A DNA stretch of 64,000 bases from Lateolabrax maculatus (Eukaryota > Chordata > Actinopteri > Acropomatiformes > Lateolabracidae). This document shows positions 48,311-60,014 of the stretch, in pieces. The stretch is taken from positions 17,537,501 to 17,601,500 of the forward strand of contig CM062204.1 of NCBI GenBank assembly GCA_031216445.1, in the 5' to 3' direction. Made by a program: the position numbers and the translations under genes. Under the pieces are notes generated by a model. It made no database searches. It was not told the DNA's origin and saw only the letters and a list, made by a program, of their open reading frames with translations. Position 1 is the stretch's first letter. Each line of letters begins with the position of its first letter.

Positions 48311-50960
48311 AACTGAGTGCTATGCTTTTGCTAGCTGTGCACATTCTTCAAAAGCAGGGAAAGTTTCTGTGTATCGCATGTGTTCTTCACCCATTGGTGG
48401 ATCGCGCACATAACATGTCATAAAAACGTCACACCCCTGTCCCGTCCTGCCGGTTCACCCTTTTTACACAGACATCGATTCGGCTCTGTTACTAACACTG
48501 CTGCCGGCTTAAAGGCGGAACAACAATGCAATTAGGTCCTTGTTTGACTTCAAATACTAACAGTGTGTTTTGCAAGCTGGATGACACTTTGTCTCCTCAC
48601 TGCCAGCTTAGCCATTAGAGGTAAGAGATTTGCTGTAATGTAATTCACAGACAACAGGGGTCAGATGGGTCAACAGCAGCATGTCATCTGAAGTTATACT
48701 GAGGAAAGGCACAATGGGCAATGACATGAAAATACAAATTTAGCATTGACGCCCTACTTAGAGGTTTACTGCACAGTTCTTGTTATATTCTTATTTTCAT
48801 CTTCTCAAAACTGAAGGAGATACCCTGAGTGTTTCAAAATTAAAATGTCCACCATTGCTGTCAATAAAAAAGGTGTCATTCCTCATTTCATTCAACTGTT
48901 ACACATGGCAACTACAATATGATTGAGTTGAAGAAAACCTTGTGGTTATGGCAGATAAACTATGGTTAAGGTATACTAAGGTTTAGGCAACTAATCATCT
49001 GGTTAAGGTAAGGTAAAAAATTGTGGTTACAATTTAAAAAAAACATTGACTTAAAACCTAGGGACACTGGGCTATATTACTATCCATTAACTATCCTTTA
49101 CTATCCATTTCCATCAAATAATACTGCTAATACATTGTTGACAATCTAAAAATAAGTGCTTTGAGAAGTGTTCTTGACAAATAACACCCAAGGTCATGTG
49201 TAAGGTATAGTGCCTATTATGTGGTTCAGGCACACAATATACAGGTATGTACACACCCAGAGAAGAAGTATTGCGCTACTTCTGCATACACAGGCATATA
49301 GACACATCAGCACTGTAACGGTCAACCCTCAGAGGACAAGTCATTACAGTTTATTCCACTATGAAACATGTCCCTGTCATTCCAATGAAGGCCCTGCATG
49401 ACCTGCCCCGGCCACAATAAATACTCCAGCTACCCTCTCTACTGCAATTCCCTTTAATAACCTTTTCCCAATCTACTCTGCAGCTCAAGCATACAGTACA
49501 ACTCCACATACTCCCTATAGAAAGTAAAACACACTGGACACTAAACATCCTCCTTTTTGAACGTAAACAGAAAGTGGGAGAAAGAAGTGAAACTTTAAAG
49601 TGATGGACTATTGGTTTAGAAGGAGACAGAGGCTATCCAGGGAAATTTATTTAGGCTTGGGGGGAAGGCTGCTGCTGGTATAGAGGCTTTATTGGTGTTT
49701 GGTGAGAGGTGGATGTTAAGCCTTCAGCTTACTGAGGAAAACGTTTTTCTTTAGGTACAGGATTGAGCAACAGAAAGGAGATGTCTACATCCAGGAGATA
49801 AAACTAGGCAGTTATATTGTATTACATTATGTTATATTTTTTCGTTTTTAATTTAGTCAAGTGCAACAATTTAGCAAGCAAAAAAAAAAAGCAGGACGTC
49901 TACTTTTTGCAACATCGTTTGAATAGGAAGTCTGCGATTATTTTCTGGCATGGGCTAATTGTACAAACACTGAAACAAGATTTAAAGTAGTAGTTTACAA
50001 GCCTGGAGCTGAAAATACACACATATTATTTTAGAATTTCTTAGTTGTATTGCTGAATTTATGTTTTTGATGTGTTTTTATGGGTAGAAGCTGGAGGCGA
50101 AACAAGTTTATTTCTTCACATTAGGGCTGAAGCAGTCATAAATAGGAGTACAGGCATTCAGCAGGAGATGTCAAAGGCCTGAGTCTTGTACCCCATTAAA
50201 ACAACTCAAACAAACAACACAATAAATATAACCCATAAAACCTCAAATAATAAAGCAGGTTGTGTGTGTGCATCCACGAACTGAACGTAAAATGCAGCTG
50301 ATATAAAGCTCTTTGTGCTTTTCTGCATAGGAGGTAGAGATGAATGAGGGATGTAATGTCAGTGCAAAATTCTTTCACATAGTTAAGCATCTGCAAAGTT
50401 TAAGTATACTGTATCTCACAATGCAAACTGAGTATTAAGTTTGTGTAGTAAGGCTGTGCCAGCAGCAGATATAAAGTTATAAATTCTTCAGCCTTGTTGC
50501 TTGTTAAGCTGAACCTTCAGCAGGAAAGTAAGGAAGAAACATTGGTTTGTTTGTGAAAAGTTAGAGCAGCATGGAGTCATTTGAATGCCTAATGGACACG
50601 TTCACCCTCTACTGTCAGTCCTCCTCCTCCGACACACGGCAAACACACCCTGAGGTTTTATATCTGTTGTCATTATTGTCATTTTATTGTATTCTGTTTT
50701 TCATCATCCAACACTGTAACAATTTCACCAACTTCCTCTTCGTTCATCATCTTATTCTCCCTCTCTAATCTTGTTCATTAGACTTTTGTTTGTATCTCAT
50801 CCCATCATTGTCCCTCTTATTTTCCCTCCATTTTCCCTCTGCCTTCAAAACACACACACACGAACGCAGACACACAGACTGTTGAAACATACACATCAAC
50901 TGTCCCTTTCTCGGTTTCTTGCACTCCTCATACTTCTTTTTGTGTCTGCACGTAACTAAA

Positions 50961-50986
50961 CCCCCCCCCCCCCCCCCCCCCCCCCC
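50961..50986. repeat. Poly-C homopolymer (26 C)
   Basis: 26 consecutive cytosines. This is very unusual in an AT-rich vertebrate intergenic region; it may be real or an assembly effect. Confidence 0.95.
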
Positions 50987-51934
50987 GGTCAGTGTGAGTC
51001 AGTCTCCAGAGTGTTAACCTCCAGCCAAGGTCGCCTTGGTGACATGATGGAGAGCCCGGCTGAAAACATTTAGCCAGCTTCATTACTCCCCTTCCTGGGC
51101 CCTTGTGTGTGTCTCTCTATGTGTGTGAGTCTGCAGTATGAAGTGATTAACAGAAGCAGGGCTATCAGAGCAGGACAGAATAGAGGGTAGGAGAGCACAG
51201 AAGGGAGGAAGGAGGGAAGAGCAGAGCGGAGTGGAGTGGAGAAAAGAGTGTGTGTGTGTGTGGGTGGTGGGGTAGTATATCAAAAAATACCAACAAATTC
51301 AGAGCCAAGTAATCGAGGCACCTTGTGTAAAGCTGTTTGTAATAGTGTTAAAATGTCTTAGGGTTTATTATTCTATGCTACTACATATGTACGGATGGCA
51401 TGTGAGTTTGAGCATCCAAAACTGAGCCATCAGTCTGTCTGTCGCTCCAACACTTTGGCCTATGGCAGACGTTTTCCCCAGGGGGGGCATGGAGGGAGAG
51501 GCGTGAGGCAAATATAATGCATGAGGTGAAAGGGCCAGGTCCATGCCAGTGTCCTCAAAACAAGGTAAAGTTAGCTATTGTAGTGTGGCAGCCGATTTGG
51601 CCCATTCATCCATACGGTCAGTAGTTGGAGCAGCTGCAGTGGCCGTAACACACAGTTCGTGGAAGCAATTGAGGTACTTTAAAACCCTTAGTGCCCGACG
51701 CACTCCTTCTCAGAGTCATAACTCAAAATTAATCCACACACACAGACATGATACACACATTTACACTTACGCTATCTGAAGATATCAATATATCATATAT
51801 TCGTCCCTTACCTACAGATTCTGCATTCATGTGCAGATATCTGTTTATAGAGATTATGCACTTGCTCAAGCTCACTCTTAAGAAGTTCCAGGATTAATGA
51901 AACAGAGGTGTCAGAATTAACATTGTTTTGTTTT

Positions 51935-52740
51935 AAGAAACATGTCAATTGTTTTAAATTGACATTGTATGAAATGTTTTTGTAATGACAATCAACCGTT
52001 TAATGTAATGTTAACACATAAAGCTAAATAGCTTCTTTAATATTGATAATTAAGCCTGCTATGGCATGTTTATGACAATGTTTATGAAATGTATTGTCTT
52101 GGTTAATGTCAAGTTGTCATATCAAATGTCATGACCTGCCTTGGTTCCCCCTTCATGTTTAACATTGTCTCTGCTGTGGACTTTCTTACCTTTCCATGTT
52201 CTGTTTCTATTTGTCTTGTGATTCATTCCTTGTTTCCTGTTTTATTTTGAAGTAGTCTTCCCTTGTCTGTTTCTAGTTACCTTCACATCCTGCCCTTGTG
52301 TGTTTCCCCGCCTTTGAGATTGTCTACCCCACCCTGATTGGTTTCACCTGGTTTTGTTTGCCCTCCCCTTGTGTTTCCCTCTTTTCCCCAGTACCTGCCC
52401 ACCCCGGCTGTGTCTTGTTCTTGCGATTAGATGTCTGTGTATATTTGTTCCTGTGTTTCCTTTGTTCTTTGTCTCGTCCTTGTCTTGTAAGGTTGTTTTT
52501 TGTGTGAATTTTATTTAATAAATCATTTTGACTGCTGCTTCAGTATCTGCGCTTGGATCCTTTCCCCGTGTCCCTTGTGCCCCAACCCTGACAGCAAAGA
52601 TATCTCAAATAAAGTCAACTTTGCATTAAAAATGACATAATTGTCCAAACATTCATAAACATTCATAAAGACTCCTTCATGTCCGTGACAGTGTCGTGTC
52701 AGTCTTATGCATACCCCTTTAAATAAAGTGTTACTGAAGT
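51935..52740. mobile_element. Decayed MITE interrupted by a retroelement tail
   Basis: Sequence left of 52130 (repeated ATGTTTATGA and TGTCAT motifs) and right of 52593 (ATTCATAAACATTCATAAAG, CAGTCTTATGCATACCCCTT, AAATAAAGTGTTACTG at the end) looks like one family that I recognise from fish genomes. It is split by 52135-52592. The left terminus was not found. Confidence 0.45.
52135..52592 (+). mobile_element. Retrotransposon 3' tail (putative)
   Basis: Pyrimidine-rich segment starting TGACCTGCCTTGGTTCCC, with an internal AATAAA at 52517-52522. It ends with CTGCGCTTGGATCC...CCTGACAG, the style of the 3'UTR of fish non-LTR retrotransposons. No coding region remains. Confidence 0.4.
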
Positions 52741-53134
52741 AAGAAAGGACACAGAGGAGACACTGAAGGGTGTCACTGACTTTTGTAGAGGCCAACCTCC
52801 TGTGCCATTAATTCATGCATCTCTGATTGGTTGCAAATTTTGGGTTTACTCTTTTTACATGATAATCATTGTCTGGATTAGGCAAGCAAATGAGCACAGA
52901 TTAGTTAGATTTTCCTTTCTTTTCCTTAGTTTAAACTATTCATTTCAGTGAATTGTTTACGCAAATAAGTCTCTGATATATGTTTTCATGTTTTTAGGAT
53001 GTACTGCACATGGAGTATTGATGTGTTTTACCTTTTCTAGATCTACATGAAGACAGAAAGTTTAGGGTCAAATTGTTTATATTGACACTGACACAAAGTA
53101 CAGTCAAACATCCATGTGAGTATATGTTGTACTT

Positions 53135-53491
53135 GTGTATATCTACAGGAAGAGAAGCCTGAAGATGAAGCTGGGTGGAGCTGGCCTGCAATTATTTAAT
53201 AACCAACATAAAAAGTTAATTGTGGAGCTTCTCAAGCTGAGGATGTGGAGAGAGGCCATTATCCACAGGTTTGTAGAGAGACTAGTGAAGAGTCTAAATG
53301 AAGAGCCATCACTGCCAGCTGCTCTAACAGGGAAAGACCACGAGTAAGAGATGGCCGAGAAATGCATGGATCAGTGTTTTCATCAAGCTGATAAGATCCC
53401 GAAGGAGAGAATTCATTCAAGTGTTTGTGTCACACTGGAAGAAATCCTAGACCTGAGAGGACAAAAATATCTATGTGAGATCTATGGGATT
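53135..53491 (+). pseudogene. Unrecognised protein-like stretch with one in-frame stop
   Basis: A + strand frame runs from about 53150 with protein-like, charged, probably helical sequence (NNQHKKLIVELLKLRMWREA at 53198-53257). It meets TAA at 53345-53347 and then continues in the same frame for 48 codons, also protein-like (VTLEEILDLRGQKYLCEIYG at its end), to a TAA at 53492. An acceptor-like CAG precedes 53150, and GTAAGA at 53344-53349 could be a donor. So it could be one real exon ending at 53343, or a longer pseudogene fragment. I do not recognise the family. No neighbouring exon was found. Confidence 0.35.
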
Positions 53492-53499
53492 TAAATACC

Positions 53500-56400
53500 A
53501 TTTTCATATGGCTCCTGTTGCACTCCCAGCCATCTGTGGCATTCTCGGGATCTAATGCAAATGAACTTTGATTTCCATTAAGTCTTCAATGTCCTCAGAA
53601 ACAGCAGTCCTCTCAGCAGCTATGCAGTCTCTGGACAACAAACAACTTGGCTGACCAAACTGTCTTCACCAGTAGACAGATGTTATGATTAACATAAGAA
53701 ATGCTATCACTATTTTTATTTGTTAATTTTTTTATGCCGCTCTATTCCAAAGCAAAATTGTCTCCTCAGTCATCTAATGTTTGTGTTTTCTGGTGTGTAT
53801 TGAGCATTACAGCCTCATGGCAGTGGACAAGCTTGTTTCTTGTAGCAATGGTAAGGAAATGAGAGGAAGGTCAGCAATTATAGAGAGAATACAAATACAT
53901 AGAAAAGGCTTATGTATGCATAACTTTTTTAAATCTATTTTCCATATGGTATTATATGATACATTAAGCTGTAATGTAAGTGAGCTTTAATTTGGCGTTA
54001 GGGTGAACATACAGAACACAAGCTAAAGCCTATGAATCAAGCCTCAAGCAACATGCAAGTTATGAATTACAAACAATCTGTTGGGTCTGCCTGCAGTTAT
54101 TGTACACAGATCATGACACATCTGGATGGGCTATCTGTCTCTGCCATGGCTCCACAGCACTGTGGAGAAGCAGGTGGTGGAGGTGCGACAAACCCTTAAC
54201 ACAGCTTTCTTAAGGGAAAACTACAGTCATCCTTCAAGTTCACCAGGGGTTTGAGACTAGCCAGGGACACCGGTGTCCCGTGTGTTTGGGTGTGCGAGTG
54301 AATGCTTGTATATAAATGTGTGTGCATGTGCAGGTGCATGATGGGCGTGAACCATAAGTTATATGTACGTATAGAGAACATCTCGTGATCTATTTCAGCT
54401 GCAGCATTGCAGCTTGAATTTTCTCCTGATGCTACTACGCAGTGTGGAGCTGAAGCACATGATGATTACTGGAAGATAAAAAGAGAAAAAATGACAGTGT
54501 GTGACCATGAAAAATGTTTTTTTTAGATCACTCACATATTTTCACGTACTTAATCTCCTCATGTCACTTGAGTTCAAAGCTTTTTTTCCTTTTTTCCTGT
54601 CTCAAGATGTTTCTGTGTATTGGCGGTGCTCTACTGCTATATCTCCCCTCTGAGTTCTTCATCATAAAACCTTATGTAGAGTATTATACATATGATAGCT
54701 ATTCCCATTGGGTGATGGACTGTATATATTACCCTTAATGCTCTTAGTATATAGCGAGAACCCTGTGACCTTGCAAATTAATATTTTTAAAGGTAATTAC
54801 CCACGATCCTTCAAAGTGTGATTAATCATTGCAAATGAGCCAGGGGGAAGTACTGAGATGAGCCATGCATGAGTCACATATATAATGTATGCTTATATAT
54901 TTGAATCCTGAGCCGTGCTAACATGTACATTAATCAAGTCATCATCAATAATCTCTCTGTGACTGAACACATTACTTCAGAGTAAGGACAGAAAGGGTTT
55001 GAACCTGCTGTCTTTAACATGGTCTGTCATTGAGAAGTCACGTCTTACTTAAGTTAATTACCTGTTTCATGTGGATGAGTGCAGGGCCCAGCATGCCATG
55101 TTAATGAAGTCATTTGCATGTGAGTCATGATAAAGCTGGCAGGGCCTACGGCTTGTGTCTTACAGAAGGTGTGGCAAGGTTGTCGCCTTCTGTGAGTCTT
55201 TCGTATGTGGTAAAATACGACTGTATTTTTTACTGCTTGTCATTATTTCAAATCTATGTAATAGCTTTTTATGTATATTTTAATACTGCAATAAGTACTG
55301 TTTTAAATAATGCACAAGAGAGGCCAAAAGAAAATTTGCTTCTTGTCATACATACATACATGAACAAATATATGATATATTGGTTCATAATTAAAAAGTA
55401 AAAGAAGAAAAGGATCATTCAGTGTCATAGCTGACGTGCACTTCCTCAAAAATGTAACTACACAAGATACTATATGGAGACCACGAGAACTGTGATTGAT
55501 CAGAATGAGCTTCTTGTTTGTAATGCTGGTGGAAATGGTCTTATGTGAAGTGAAGACAACATCTTAGTCTCCAAAGGCTCGGAAGTCTTCTTCTTTTCAG
55601 TAACAAACATCAACCTTTTACAAATTTATTGTGGGAAATATAATATTGTATTTGTCTTCTAAATATTACATGTTCAGTGTGAGATACGATGTCAAGTCAT
55701 AATTACGAAACGCATCACAGCTATAAGAAAACATCTGCAATTGTATTCCTTAGATCAATGCAGTGCACTTTCATACTATTGCTTTGCCACCATGCTCGGT
55801 GAGATTTGAATTTGAAGTTGATCTTAGTTGGAGACGTGCTGGAGACCCCTGATTTGTTCAGTTATGTTCTCTTAACATGCCGCATCACACCGTTGTGAGC
55901 AAGCTTGCATACCATGGCGCTATTTGGTAGACAAAGGGCCCACCTCAAATCTGACAAAGGTTTTTGAATGTTGGCTATTTGCCACTTTTGTTGTGCTCAT
56001 TAGTACTATTCATGTACAAGTCACCCTTTAAAGTCTCTCTCTGTGTTACTCAGTGGCTTCAGACAGAGGCTAATCGCTTGCTTTGATTGGGCCTAATGAT
56101 GCTCATCAGGGCTGCTTATAGAGGTTTGGCCCCATGCTTCTTTGTGTGTGTGTGTGTGCGTAGTTGTCTGTTAATGAGGTGAGGCTTATCTGACCTCAAG
56201 GGAGCCTTTGGGACAGGAAAAGTAACTTGACCTTCAGCTGGACCTGCAATTACACACATTATGATCCTTTCAAAAGTGACAGTGTTGATGCCTAACGACG
56301 TAAGCCTCCCAGAGAGAGACAAACATCCAAAGATTTTTCTTTGTTGTGTTGTTTATGTGTCCTTGGTAACACGGCAGTGATTTTTTTCTACTATTATGTA

Positions 56401-58850
56401 CTACAAGATCTACAAAGTCAATTCCAGCAAAATGTGTGCCTCTTCCACTGTATCTTGCTGTTTAATCCTATTTTAATGTTTAATCCTATTTTAATGTTAC
56501 TAAAACAGTAAGTAGTAAGGTAGGTGACATAATTGATGAAAAATAATTGAATAGTTATCAGGAATTTTAAAGACGCATACTGTATAATATTCTAGCTCTT
56601 TTTATTCTCTATCTTCAGCTCCAGTCTTCTATGTAAGCTGCTGCTAAATGTTTGTTTAAAATTTTGTTTAAATGATGTGATACAAATTCATGCTAGACAG
56701 CTTCAGTGTTGATTTATGTACATTTTGTTCACCTTATATTGTCTGTATCATTTTCAGTTATATAATGAATCTGTTAACCACAAAGTTTCTGTACTTACAA
56801 GAATGTCAGAAAGAAAGCATGGAACGGAGAAAAAGTTCCCTTTAATCTACAGTAGTTTAACTAATGTTGTCCACTAAATTTCCCATAGGCTTTAAAAAAA
56901 AAGCTTATTAATGTAATACATTCTGTAACAATGTCACATTTACCCTAAAAGTATTATTTCAAAGGGTCGTAATACAGTACAGTAATAAACAATTAACTGT
57001 TACGCTGTGATGTTTTAACACACTGTTCAGTACAGTACATTATTTTGTTGTTGTTGTTGTTGTTTTGCGTTTTATTTACTGCACACTTTCTAACTTTGGC
57101 TTTGAGTTCAGTGAGTCTACTGTAAAATATCTTTTGGCTTGCCATTACTGACTGTAGGATTAGCAATAAGCTTTAAGAGGGAAGCATCCAGAGCCTTAAT
57201 CCCTGTGGGTTCTTCTGTCCTTCATGCAATGTTTTGCCTTTGAAAGTTATTCAGTGGTCTATGTTTAGGGGGCTTGTGTGATTGTGTGCGGAAGAGAGAG
57301 TGTAGTGTGTCCATCTTTAGGTGTGTGTGTGTGTGTGTGTCTGTGTTTTTGTTATTTTTACTGTATAACCTCACTGAAGTTGAGCAGTATCAGAAAGGTC
57401 CAGAATGTGGAGCCTCTTATCTCTATTCTGAATAATGCAGTTGGCCCAGGGGCCAGAGAGCGGTCAGACCCCCTCGCTCTTTAAACACACGCACACACAC
57501 ACACTCATAAATAAACATAATCCACGTACACACTCACCTGCCTCACAGTTGATTATCTTTTCTGTGCCACACTTGGGAGGAGGCAGAGAGAAAACATAAA
57601 TGGGAGGTAAATAGGGATTACTTAGCTCACAATTATTTAATTTTACTTACTTTTTTTCAAACTGACCTTTTAACCTCCAGCGAAATGCAACTCCTGTCCA
57701 AGCAGAAGATTGTTCAATACAATTACCATTTAATCTACTAAACCCAATTAGCATCATTAAATCATTGTTATAGCTTTCGGCACTGTGGCTGCTCTAAAAA
57801 ATATCACTGTCAACCTCCCGATCCATGAGCTCAGAGCGCCTAATTTACACAACATGCTTTCATCCCATTTGACCTCTGGGGCTCTATTTTCATGAATCAG
57901 TGGCACATGGAGCAAAGTGTTGTCAACGGCAACAATTTAATTATAGCTTCCTGTGATTGGTTTGGTCAGACAAAAAGTGCTATCTTTACACCTTCCACTC
58001 TTCACATATGACTTAATCACTCAATTTATTTACATTACATTGGCAGTAATGATTTAACAGCAAGACATCTCGTAATACTATGGCAATATGTCTTAACACG
58101 TCACTGATGTCAGTCTACATTCTAATATCTTTGATGTCCTGTGTGTTCCTTCCCACATCTGTCAGATCGCAATTATTCATCTTATATTTTATCCAATATT
58201 GATAATTGCTATTCAGAGTGCAGCATACCTTCATTTTTTCCCCTGCTGTTCTTGAGATTCCTCAACATGAGCCATTATTCATTATTCATAATTAGCATGA
58301 AAGCATTAATGTCTTGTCCAAGACCCTAGCTCACTCCTAAAGCTGGAAGCTCTTTATTACCCATGTGACTTACTTGTCATATTAATACCCTGAGACTGTG
58401 AGGCCTTTAAGTAGTGTTCCTCATACTGCACAATATATTTGCGGCACTGGTGTTGGTGGATACTGATGAGTTGAACTAAGAGAGTTGTTACAAAAGGATG
58501 TATTATCTTAAACAAATGGCTGCAGTTAAAACTAAAATGTAACAGGAAACAGCGATAAACGTCATCCTGCTTCTTCATTTTACAGATCACATCAGTCCAT
58601 GATACCACTCCTTCCAGTGTCAACAAACGTGCAGCACAACTGCAAGACCTGGTTTCACTTTATTCTGCTGAGTATATACTGTATTTGTGTTTGTGTAAGC
58701 AAGTTGTTTTCTCTTTGGGAGTTAATCCTACCGTGAAGATGCTTTGTGTGTGAAATCAAACCAAAACATATGCAAAGTCAAACCCTTAACAACCCAGAGA
58801 CTTAACTAACACCATTACAGAAAAGGAACAGCCAAAGAAAAATCTATCAA
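53500..58850. other. Intergenic sequence, no gene seen
   Basis: Contains a (GTT)n run (57046-57064) and a (GT)n run (57321-57340). Complex non-repetitive blocks occur at 54780-55130, 56040-56300 and 57770-57970. No exon is recognisable. Confidence 0.5.
58673..58680 (+). promoter_or_regulatory. Possible TATA element upstream of the lectin gene
   Basis: TATATACT lies about 200 bases before the start codon. A start site near 58705 would give a 5'UTR of about 175 bases. This is a weak match. Confidence 0.2.
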
Positions 58851-58878
58851 TCTCAACGTGAGCCACAGAGCAGCGACC

Positions 58879-59613
58879 ATGGAGAAAACCATCTTCTTAC
58901 TTATACTTTGTACTGCTATTGAGGGGGATATAAAACATTTTTTTGTTCCTAAAGAAATGGCATGGCTTGATGCTCAGGCCTACTGTAGATTATATTACAC
59001 TGATCTTTCCTTTGTTAATAGTCAGAGTGATCAAGACCAGCTCAAAGCAGTTGTACAACAAAGCAATTCCAAAGGATGGATCGGTCTCTACCGAGATCCC
59101 AGCAACATCACTGGCTGGAGGTGGTCAGGAGGGGGCTACATAACGTACCAAAACTGGGTTAAAGGACAACCAGATAATTATCAGGACCTTGAGCACAATG
59201 CAGAAGTATTCACTGATGGAAAATGGAATGATATTCAAGGAACACAATCCAAAAATTTTTACTGCATCAGTCTTGGTGGGTTGGTGGGGGTGAAGATGAC
59301 CTGGGAGAATGCTCTGAACCACTGCAGAAAGACTCAAGCTAGCCTCACCAGCCTGCTCTCTAATGAAGAGCACCTTCTAGCCAAGGAAATGATCCAGCAG
59401 GACCACATCTCTGAGCGGGTGTGGATCGGTCTGCGCCACGTGGGTGACCGCTGGCTGTGGGTGAACGGTGAACCTCTGGAGTACCAGGCCTGGCCCCAAA
59501 GAGGAGATCAGGACCACCAGTGTCCAATACAGAAACGCTGTGGAGCTTTAACCAAAGACGGACTGTGGGAGAACTGGGACTGCCAGGAAGAACTCAACTT
59601 CATCTGCATCTGA
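58879..59613 (+). CDS. Secreted protein with two C-type lectin-like domains
   Basis: An uninterrupted 244-residue frame begins at ATG 58879 in a strong Kozak context (GCGACCATGG); the frame also opens at a GTG 21 bases upstream, which I reject as a start. Residues 1-16 (MEKTIFLLILCTAIEG) form a signal peptide and no membrane segment follows. CTLD1 (about 20-130) has C36, WIGL (67-70), GQPDN (96-100), WND (116-118) and C129. CTLD2 (about 137-244) has C149, WIGL (182-185), C221, C235 and C243. QPD is the galactose-type sugar motif, and Q97, D99, E105, N117 and D118 could form the calcium site of CTLD1. CTLD2 lacks QPD/EPN. The usual inner disulfide of CTLD1 is missing (N107 and G121 where cysteines are expected). 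Similar intronless two-domain lectins are multicopy in teleosts. Ligand and role are unknown; innate recognition is inference. Confidence 0.88.
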   Translation: MEKTIFLLILCTAIEGDIKHFFVPKEMAWLDAQAYCRLYYTDLSFVNSQSDQDQLKAVVQQSNSKGWIGLYRDPSNITGWRWSGGGYITYQNWVKGQPDNYQDLEHNAEVFTDGKWNDIQGTQSKNFYCISLGGLVGVKMTWENALNHCRKTQASLTSLLSNEEHLLAKEMIQQDHISERVWIGLRHVGDRWLWVNGEPLEYQAWPQRGDQDHQCPIQKRCGALTKDGLWENWDCQEELNFICI

Positions 59614-59985
59614 GATATTTAGAATATATTTTCTGGTAAATCAGTTAAAAATGCATGATCTGTCACTGTTACTGACTTCTATCACCAGACAGGAACTGCA
59701 ATTTATAGAATATGGAGGCCAATTGATCCAATCAAAATGTCTATAGGAAAGAAATAATATACAGTATCACACTGCAGAATACTGTAAAATGAAATCTAAA
59801 CTCTCATTTTCCATTTGATTTCTTGTTGAGACATAGTTATGCTTTCTTGCTTTCTTAGTTGGTGACTACCTGTAACTGTGCACTTATATTTGCCAGGTTA
59901 AGTGTCTATGACCTTGTTTTATTAATTTTTGAATACACCATTGATCCTCTATGAGACACCCGTTGGAAAACACGTTCAGTTGCTT

Positions 59986-59991
59986 AATAAA
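59986..59991 (+). terminator. Polyadenylation signal of the lectin gene
   Basis: AATAAA 373 bases after the stop codon, followed within 15 bases by a T-rich stretch. This predicts a 3'UTR of about 390-400 bases. Confidence 0.55.
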
Positions 59992-60014
59992 CATTTTACT
60001 TGTTCAACCTTTTA

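Larger units (their letters stand above)
47114..51934. other. Intergenic sequence, no gene seen
   Basis: Holds a TATA-containing inverted repeat (47432-47459), the repeat pair at 48059-48300 and the poly-C run (50961-50986). No coding frame stands out. Confidence 0.5.

Noticed and set aside
58858..58878. GTG start giving a 251-residue lectin
   Set aside because: A vertebrate gene should start at ATG; the ATG at 58879 has a strong Kozak context and is followed at once by a good signal peptide.
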